This document shows, one piece after another, positions 58,901-64,000 of a stretch of DNA of 64,000 nucleotides. Below the pieces are notes generated by a model. That model ran no database searches. It saw nothing but the letters and a program-made list of their open reading frames with translations, and was not told where the DNA came from. The stretch comes from Aporrectodea caliginosa (taxonomy: Eukaryota; Annelida; Clitellata; Crassiclitellata; Lumbricidae), in the NCBI GenBank assembly GCA_020284085.1, contig JACEVL010000204.1, positions 938,501 through 1,002,500 on the forward strand. The letters run 5' to 3'. The position numbers and the translations under genes were made by a program. How positions within the stretch are numbered: position 1 is the stretch's first letter; each line of letters starts with the position of its first letter.

Positions 58901-60795
58901 TAACGACCACACCTATACTGGCCCTGCCCAAGGATGAAGGCCTGTATATTTTGGATTGTGATGCTTGCGATCTGGGTATTGGTGCGGTTCTATCCCAAAG
59001 AATCGACGGAGAAGAACGAGTAATAGCTTATGGAAGTCGCCTCCTGTCCACCGCGGAACGCAACTATTGCGTTACCAGGAAAGAGTTGCTTGCGATAGTA
59101 TACTTTACGAAGCTTTACCGCCAATACTTGCTGGGTCGTCCGTTTCTGCTGAGGACGGATCACGCCGCCTTACAGTGGCTGCAGCGTACCCCCGAGCCCA
59201 TAGGCCAACAGGGAAGGTGGTTGGAGCGTCTGGCCGAGTTTGAATTCCAGGTGCTACATCGGCCTGGACGGAGGCACGGGAATGCTGACGCTCTTTCCCG
59301 TAGGCCATGTCGTCAGTGTGGTTTTGAAGACGGGAGTACGGTTGCTGCAGTTGTAGAGGCCTCGGAGGAGCCACCATCTAGTCCTGAGCCCCGTCCGCTT
59401 GAAAGTTTGTTAAACGCTCAAAAAGAAGATCCGGATCTCCGGATCGTGCGGCCATGGTTGGAAGAAGGTGCCCAGGCGCCGGATTTAGTTGCCATTTTAC
59501 GGGAAAATGAGTCCGTGAAAATTTATTGGCACCAGCGAGAGCGATTGTACCTTCGGGAGGGTATCATTTACCGGAAGACGCCAGACGGTGTTGAACAGTT
59601 GGTAGTGCCCCGAGCTATGAGGGAGGAATATCTGAAGCTAGCTCATACAGGGATAACTGGGGGCCATCTGGGAGTCCGAAGGACGAGGGGACAGATAAGA
59701 CGCCGGGCATACTGGAACGGCTGGTCCCGAGATGTTAAACGTTTCTGTCGGTGCTGTCCGCAATGTAACCAGTACCATCGAGGTCGACCTCCTCGACAAG
59801 GTCCATTGCAGCCGTTGCCGTGCGGGGAGCCATGGGAACGTTTAAGTATTGACATCACAGGAGCACACCCTCGGAGTAGGCGTGGTCATGTCTTTATTCT
59901 TACGGTCATGGACAACTTCACGAAGTTTGTCGAGGCAATCCCCATAAGTAATCAGGAAGCCCATACGGTTGCAAGAGCTTTAGTTGAAAATGTAATTGTA
60001 AGGTACGGTGCCCCGTTGCAGATACTTACCGATCAGGGTACCAATTTTGAAGGGAACTTGTTCCGTGAATTGTGTAAGCTTTTGGGGATAGATAAGGTCC
60101 GGACCTCCAGCTACCACCCAAGTGGGAATGGGTTAATAGAACGTTTTCACCGGACGCTAAATGCCATGCTGGGGAAGGTTGTAAGCAGCCATCAGAGGGA
60201 TTGGGATGAATTTCTGCCTCACGTCCTTGCCGCTTACCGAGCCTCACAGCATGAGACGACCGGCTTCAGTCCGAACTTCCTGATGTTCGGTCGAGAAACG
60301 AGAGCTCCCCTGGATCTCGTTTACGGTAGACCCCCAGGCGCCGAGCAAATTACTGCCACCTACTCGAGCTACGTGAAAGATTTTGCCGAGAGAATGGACG
60401 CCGCGTATCGACTGGTACGGGAGCACCTACGAACAGCTGCAGAACGCCAGAAACATGCTTACGACTTGCGTGTAAGACCGGCCGAATTCGCCCCTGGCGA
60501 CCGAGTCTACTACTACTATCCACGTCGATATCAAGGTCGCTCGCCGAAATGGCAGAAATTTTATACGGGACCTTATGTAGTGGAAAGACAGTGTGGTCCA
60601 GTAAATTACTGTTTGAAGAAATCAGCCAATTCGCGTCCTTTTGTGGTTCACGTGGACAAGTTGCGGCCTTGTGTTGAAGAAGGACCTGAAGATATCAGCC
60701 AAACTGTGCCTGATACACGGGACGAAGCTGTTACGTCTAACGTACGGCCGAAACGCGCAGTACGTCGCCCGGCCCGTTATTTAGAAGACTGCTAA
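55963..60795 (+). CDS. Gypsy Gag-Pol polyprotein, 1610 aa
   Basis: Single uninterrupted ORF starting at ATG 55963, 107 bp after the primer site. Order of domains: Gag core near residues 95-250 (FDGTGSLESFLSQFE); CCHC zinc knuckle CFNCGQPGHIARNC at 360-373; aspartic protease LLDTGSEVS with the catalytic Asp at 435; reverse transcriptase with YLDD at 851-854; RNase H starting near 998 (DCDACDLGIGAVLSQ); integrase with the HHCC zinc finger beginning near 1228 and catalytic D1297, D1357 and E1393 (D-35-E spacing); basic C-terminus ending SNVRPKRAVRRPARYLEDC. I see no chromodomain and no frameshift between gag and pol, so the products would come from one polyprotein. All catalytic residues I could check are present. 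Confidence 0.95.
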   Translation: MGDENETVIYPFPSLLGGPVESSTPAGGQRSTETQPRRYQLLESIGFDDPRPMELSERRLSAEPADRGATDDSVLIPKLLEGVGGLLRNRPMPMKPGRFDGTGSLESFLSQFEVCARHNRWTASDKVDFLRCSLEKAATQLLWDFGAQPDVSYEQLVERLRQRYGTEGQAETFRAQLYYRRQRADESLSDLLHDIRRLVVLAYPVPSNETTQILARDAFLEAMRDRELSLKVREREPKTLDEAYRSALRLEAYQRTVDPDDRRRPTNRVRGTQEADASSQIQSQLDRFLTQQREDQKRWQREMENRIDQHFREIRSGTTPDDVPRRDARPGDRRQEPGRNAHPGDNNARDRESSRQAVTCFNCGQPGHIARNCRQPRRPRVRPSEPTTTETDATTPAETVAVNHTTRHRFTNRATSNAIYIRGTINEQPKLCLLDTGSEVSLLPSTAVQGCEVRSCNRFLMAANGSNIRVLGEVEVPIKVRVGLQIPSKFLVSDQITEPMLGMDWLREHRCRLSFGTGALFVGRKRIPLVRGNGAVWCRRVIVAEEVTISPKCQFDVPVRTQYKDLTSVAPAWMTEAREVQSGIHLARVVVGDDADLAQVRIVNLNDDPVLLVKDQVLGELHPVEVESRVTRDESQRLTGGICPDETLLADLPEEVTPEIKEKLRELLVEYSDIFSKSEGDLGRTTVTTHKIDTGDARPVRQPLRRQPLPHRAAVDAQLDSMLEAGTIEPAVSEWAANVVLARKKDGTLRFCMDYRQLNDRTRKDSYPLPRIDECLDALSGGGWFSTLDLRSGYHQVALDPGDADKTAFITRRGSYRWKVMPFGLCNAPATFQRLMDIVLSGLNFEICLVYLDDVIIFGDTLQQHLQRLGKVFERLRTANLKLKPSKCRLLRRAVNFLGHVVTQDGVAVDPSKIHDVVEWPVPRRLRDVRSFLGLCSYYRRFIRNFSVLAAPLFELTKKGRAFEWDNACQEVFEHLKRVLTTTPILALPKDEGLYILDCDACDLGIGAVLSQRIDGEERVIAYGSRLLSTAERNYCVTRKELLAIVYFTKLYRQYLLGRPFLLRTDHAALQWLQRTPEPIGQQGRWLERLAEFEFQVLHRPGRRHGNADALSRRPCRQCGFEDGSTVAAVVEASEEPPSSPEPRPLESLLNAQKEDPDLRIVRPWLEEGAQAPDLVAILRENESVKIYWHQRERLYLREGIIYRKTPDGVEQLVVPRAMREEYLKLAHTGITGGHLGVRRTRGQIRRRAYWNGWSRDVKRFCRCCPQCNQYHRGRPPRQGPLQPLPCGEPWERLSIDITGAHPRSRRGHVFILTVMDNFTKFVEAIPISNQEAHTVARALVENVIVRYGAPLQILTDQGTNFEGNLFRELCKLLGIDKVRTSSYHPSGNGLIERFHRTLNAMLGKVVSSHQRDWDEFLPHVLAAYRASQHETTGFSPNFLMFGRETRAPLDLVYGRPPGAEQITATYSSYVKDFAERMDAAYRLVREHLRTAAERQKHAYDLRVRPAEFAPGDRVYYYYPRRYQGRSPKWQKFYTGPYVVERQCGPVNYCLKKSANSRPFVVHVDKLRPCVEEGPEDISQTVPDTRDEAVTSNVRPKRAVRRPARYLEDC

Positions 60796-61110
60796 AAATA
60801 ACATCGTCGTTGCCATAGCATCTTCCCTGATGAATAACTAACGTTGGTGAGACACTTTCTCTGTTTTCTTTCTGCCCCAACAGCGAGGGTTTTGAGTAAC
60901 GAGTCTTGATTCTTTTGTTTGAAGGAAATTCCTCCCGATCTTTTATTTCAGCGAAACACATGGACTGTTTAGGGAAATGCTGACCTTGTCTGGAACGATT
61001 GATTTTCCTAAGTGTTGTTTTTAGTGTAACATTGTAGTTAAACGTTCTTATTGTAATTTACAGTATGATTGACAGAAATAGGGACATTTCTCCTCTTAGT
61101 CAGGGGAGCG

Positions 61111-62057
61111 TGTAGCAAAAATTGCTACTTAGTCATTTTGCCAATGACCGTGTTGACCCTATATGTATGGCTATTATGTTAACTGATGCTTCTCCGTTAA
61201 GTTAAGCTCTGCTATATGTATGGCTATGTTTCAAGTAATGCTCAATGCTCTATGTTTTAAGTCATGCTTATATCTCTAGTCATGCTCTATGTTCCTAGTG
61301 ATGCTTATATCTTAAGTCATGCTCTATGTTCCTAGTGATGCTTATATCTTAAGTCATGCTCTATGTTCCTAGTGATGCTTATGTCTTAAGTAATGCTCAG
61401 ATATATTAAGTAATGCTTCTTTGTTAAGTCATGCTCTAAGTGGCTAGCCTGTCTGGACAAGTCTGCCGACTATTATTCGAGTCATGCTCAATTCGTAGAC
61501 ACTGTCCGGGCATGTCTGCCGATGGTCTGGCTAGTCATGCCCGGAAAGTATAAATAGGGTCACCAAGGAGAGAGGACAGTTCAGTTCAGTCCGGTTCAGT
61601 CGTTGAAGTTAGTTGAAGCTCAGTTGTTGAAAGGATCAGTTGAAGTTTAGTTGTCGAGAGAGTTCAGTCGAGTCGGCTAGGTTATACGTAGATACAGTTA
61701 AGGAAAGTCAGAGATAATTAGAAACTGTTGAAAGAAGCTGATAGTTAAGAGACGTTTCCTGTCGTTGAAAACAATACGTTATTGAAATCTGTGACGGTGT
61801 CGTCTTTTCTTACACATTCGGGCAGTCATCGGTGGTCTCACTCTCTCCAAGTCCCTCGCCAGATTGGGAGGGCCTAATCCTGCGGACAGATTCAACAGGG
61901 GAAGATCCAGCTCGTCATCCTGTGGTACCAGAAAAGAAGAAGAAGAGAAGGATCCATTCCATCCATCCCCTACCAAGCCTCGAGAGGACCGCTCCGAGGT
62001 TTGCCACAAGCCTGCTCCGGGGTTGCCATAGAATACCGACCCCCGGGTATCGCCACA
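61111..62057 (+). repeat. 3' LTR of the gypsy element
   Basis: Same length as the 5' LTR and no difference seen on reading. It is preceded by a short purine-rich CAGGGGAGCG (61101-61110), a weak polypurine tract. Confidence 0.95.
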
Positions 62058-62061
62058 GTAA

Positions 62062-62345
62062 TGCATGGTTAACACTCCGGCACGAAGAGCAGAAGATCAG
62101 CACGGACGCGAGATCGACTCCCGCTACAGCGGCTACACTCCCAAAGGTCGACTCAGCCTTTCATCCGCCAGATGGCGCTGGTAAAATGAGCAGTAGGACA
62201 GATGGGCGCCTTGCATGGCTGCCACACAATTAAATTCGACTCTGTAATAACGGGAGATCATCTTGTGATCATCCGTTCGTACTGGGACTTGTAATCATGC
62301 TGCGTTCATGTAAGTTGGAATCAATAAAGTACGAAGATTATTATT
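62062..62345 (+). repeat. Dispersed SINE-like repeat R1, copy 3
   Basis: Immediately right of the gypsy target duplication. R1 landmarks: AACACTCCGGCACGAAGAGC, CTCCCAAAGGTCGACTCAGC, CATCCGCCAGATGGCGCTGG, AATGAGCAGTAGGACAG, GGGCGCCTTGCATGGCTGCC, and a 3' end GAATCAATAAAGTACGAAG followed by ATTATTATTA. It looks like the least decayed copy. Confidence 0.65.
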
Positions 62346-63690
62346 AACTCATTAGGCTATGTAATTCATAGATGGCCAGCCCGCGGCTCGCGGGCGCACG
62401 TGGCCAGCGGGCTGTTGATTGGCGGCCCGCACGACCCCGTTGTAAATAAATTTGTTGGTCTTATTTTATGCCTACATTGTACTTAGCCCTACACTTGGCC
62501 TACGCCCTACTATTACAATACTGCATAATAATTATGTGTAAAACACCAAACATTTAGTTTTGTAAGTTCTAATGACCTATATAAAATTATAGTGTAGTCG
62601 TAGGCCCAGGCTACCTGTCTTTGAACATTTTATTAGTATGAAATAAACATTTGTAGGGCTTATTTCTTTCGAGGCTGTGAGGACAAACACTTGCGGCCCG
62701 TCGCATGCTGCTTACCAACAATTATAGTGGCCCGTAGGCCAAAAAGGTTGGCATTCTTAAATTACTCTGTTTTTGCTATGAGCCCATGGCCTGCTGATAT
62801 TTCAATTATTTGATCGTTTAAATGCCACGCCTTTTAAGGTTCCCGTGGACGGACTATAGCCCGAGATTTACATCTCTGAAATACTCCACCATCGGGAGAT
62901 GAACCGCGATCCACACGCACTCTCAGGGGACTCAGGCAGAGAAACATTAAAAGTAGGCCTACGCTCTAACCATGCAGTGTAGATAATTTTAGCCTGTGTG
63001 AGTGTATATTATGTTTATATGCGTTTCGTTTAGGCCTAGGCCTATTTGCGAACCAGGACAGCGAGCAGCGGAATCCAGTTATTCCACTGCATGCATTAGG
63101 TTAGTGGCTTAATTATAAGTTATAGGTTCAGTATCCTAATTTGCATGCGAAATTACATTATCCAGACAAATCCAGCTGTATGTGGGCAGATAGGCCTGCC
63201 TGACCATGCAGTGTGCAATATGGCGCATTCGCAAAGGGGGCATAAAGGGCTACGTTCTCTCAACTTGGGCTGTATGACGTTTTCTTCTAGGTTTTTTCGC
63301 ATTATCCAGTCAATACCCACAATGTGGCCTACACTGTGCCACTGGTTATGGCGACTAAGACTTCCCCACCCTCAATTCAAGTCCTGGAGCCAGTTTTATG
63401 TAGTACACTGAATTACCTTTCAAGTCCACAAATTTTTTCAAATTCTGCATAGCGTATATTTATTCACACACAGATAACGTATGCAATCATTGCAAAGCTT
63501 CTACACCGTCATTTTTTGTCACAGTGTTATTCCGTTGTAATTAGTAGGCCTGTCATAGATTCAAAGGCCTATAAATCCGATGTAGGCGTACTCCGCACTA
63601 CTGAACAATTTTAGACCTACAGCAGAAACCACTGCTCCGAACAGATATGAATTTTGCCTCGTCAGAAAGCATGTAGGCCTAATTAACATA
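62346..63690. other. Right-hand intergenic stretch, no gene seen
   Basis: Contains a GC-rich patch at 62375-62440 (GGCCAGCCCGCGGCTCGCGG) and a plus-strand tRNA-like relic near 63335-63395 (CACTGGTTATGGCGACTAAG, then AATTCAAGTCCTGGAGCC), probably a SINE remnant. Many AGGCCTA words. Confidence 0.35.
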
Positions 63691-63695
63691 ACTGT

Positions 63696-63953
63696 TTGGT
63701 AGCCAGAATAATAGTTCTACCTAGGATCTACGTCAATATTCCTGTTGTAGAAACATCAATAGACCCTAACAATAGGGAATATATTTCGGTCACATTTGAA
63801 AACAGCATGTATCACATGCGAGAAACCTTAGGCAGCGGTAAGACTACCTCTATAATAGGCCAAAGTGAGTTATTTTTAGAACAAGAGCCTAAAACATTTA
63901 TCTATACGGATCCACAGTTTAACGACATCTTCCGGCATCAAGCCATCAACTGA
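63696..63953 (+). other. Open frame of about 85 codons, function unknown
   Basis: Reads VARIIVLPRIYVNIPVVETS, later ETLGSGKTTSIIGQSEL and FIYTDPQFNDIF, then TGA at 63951. There is no ATG at its start (first in-frame ATG at codon 37). Composition is not low-complexity, unlike most chance frames here, so it could be a terminal exon or a TE relic. I do not recognise it. Confidence 0.25.
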
Positions 63954-64000
63954 TGTCGGCAGAAATTATTTTGAACATATAAATCTCACCGTTAGCTTGG

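Larger units (their letters stand above)
54905..62057 (+). mobile_element. Ty3/gypsy LTR retrotransposon, apparently intact
   Basis: Two 947-bp LTRs (54905-55851, 61111-62057) both start TGTAGC and end CGCCACA, and I saw no difference between them. A 4-bp target duplication GTAA flanks the unit (54901-54904, 62058-62061). A primer-binding-site candidate TGGTACCAGAAGTGGGG starts 4 bp after the left LTR. One ORF spans Gag and Pol; there is no env-like ORF in the 315 bp before the right LTR. Identical LTRs plus an open ORF indicate very recent insertion. Confidence 0.95.

Noticed and set aside
54905..62057. Endogenous retrovirus with envelope
   Set aside because: No env-like ORF between the end of pol (60795) and the 3' LTR (61111); the element is a gypsy retrotransposon.

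Overview
This is a eukaryotic, intron-rich, repeat-rich genomic window from an animal. It carries three multi-exon protein genes with clear metazoan orthologues, all transcribed leftward (minus strand), plus a dense set of transposable elements. The mix of CR1/L2-type LINE tails, RTE-like fragments, tRNA-derived SINEs, hAT, piggyBac and mariner MITEs, a Ty3/gypsy element and frequent AGGCCTA words suggests a marine invertebrate. An invertebrate deuterostome is my best guess, but I cannot name a species.

Genes, right to left. (1) 41694-24668: a TBK1/IKK-epsilon-like kinase, reconstructed as 16 exons (~775 aa) with kinase domain, ubiquitin-like domain and coiled-coil scaffold. Exons 1-12 and 16 read well; exons 13-15 are approximate. 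Its activation loop has Ala where TBK1 and IKK-epsilon have the activating Ser172. (2) 20027-6123: COPS2/CSN2, subunit 2 of the COP9 signalosome, 13 exons joining in frame to exactly 443 aa. (3) 2440-142: the first three coding exons of a procollagen lysyl hydroxylase (PLOD), which runs off the left edge. The introns hold the TE fragments listed below.

Intergenic and TE-rich part. 20.8-22.0 kb: a TA-flanked 1.15 kb terminal-inverted-repeat element. 42.75-43.15 kb: a hAT MITE with a perfect 8-bp target duplication. 43.5-53.2 kb: a CR1/L2-like LINE on the minus strand (reverse transcriptase at the left, endonuclease at the right), split by a 7 kb block. That block contains a 4.3 kb LTR element whose only long ORF is an unrecognised 532-aa protein, a 1.3 kb spacer, and the diverged front part of a second copy of the same element. 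53.2-53.9 kb: a long homopurine GAA/GAAGAATGC array. 54.9-62.06 kb: an apparently intact, very young Ty3/gypsy retrotransposon with two 947-bp LTRs, 4-bp target duplication and a single 1610-aa gag-pol ORF. 62.06-64 kb: a SINE-like repeat, then mostly unexplained sequence.

The three host genes have unrelated roles (innate/autophagy signalling, cullin deneddylation, collagen modification). I see no sign that they form a functional cluster. The points most worth following up are the altered kinase activation loop, the duplicated splice donor in the same gene, and the unknown ORF of the LTR element.
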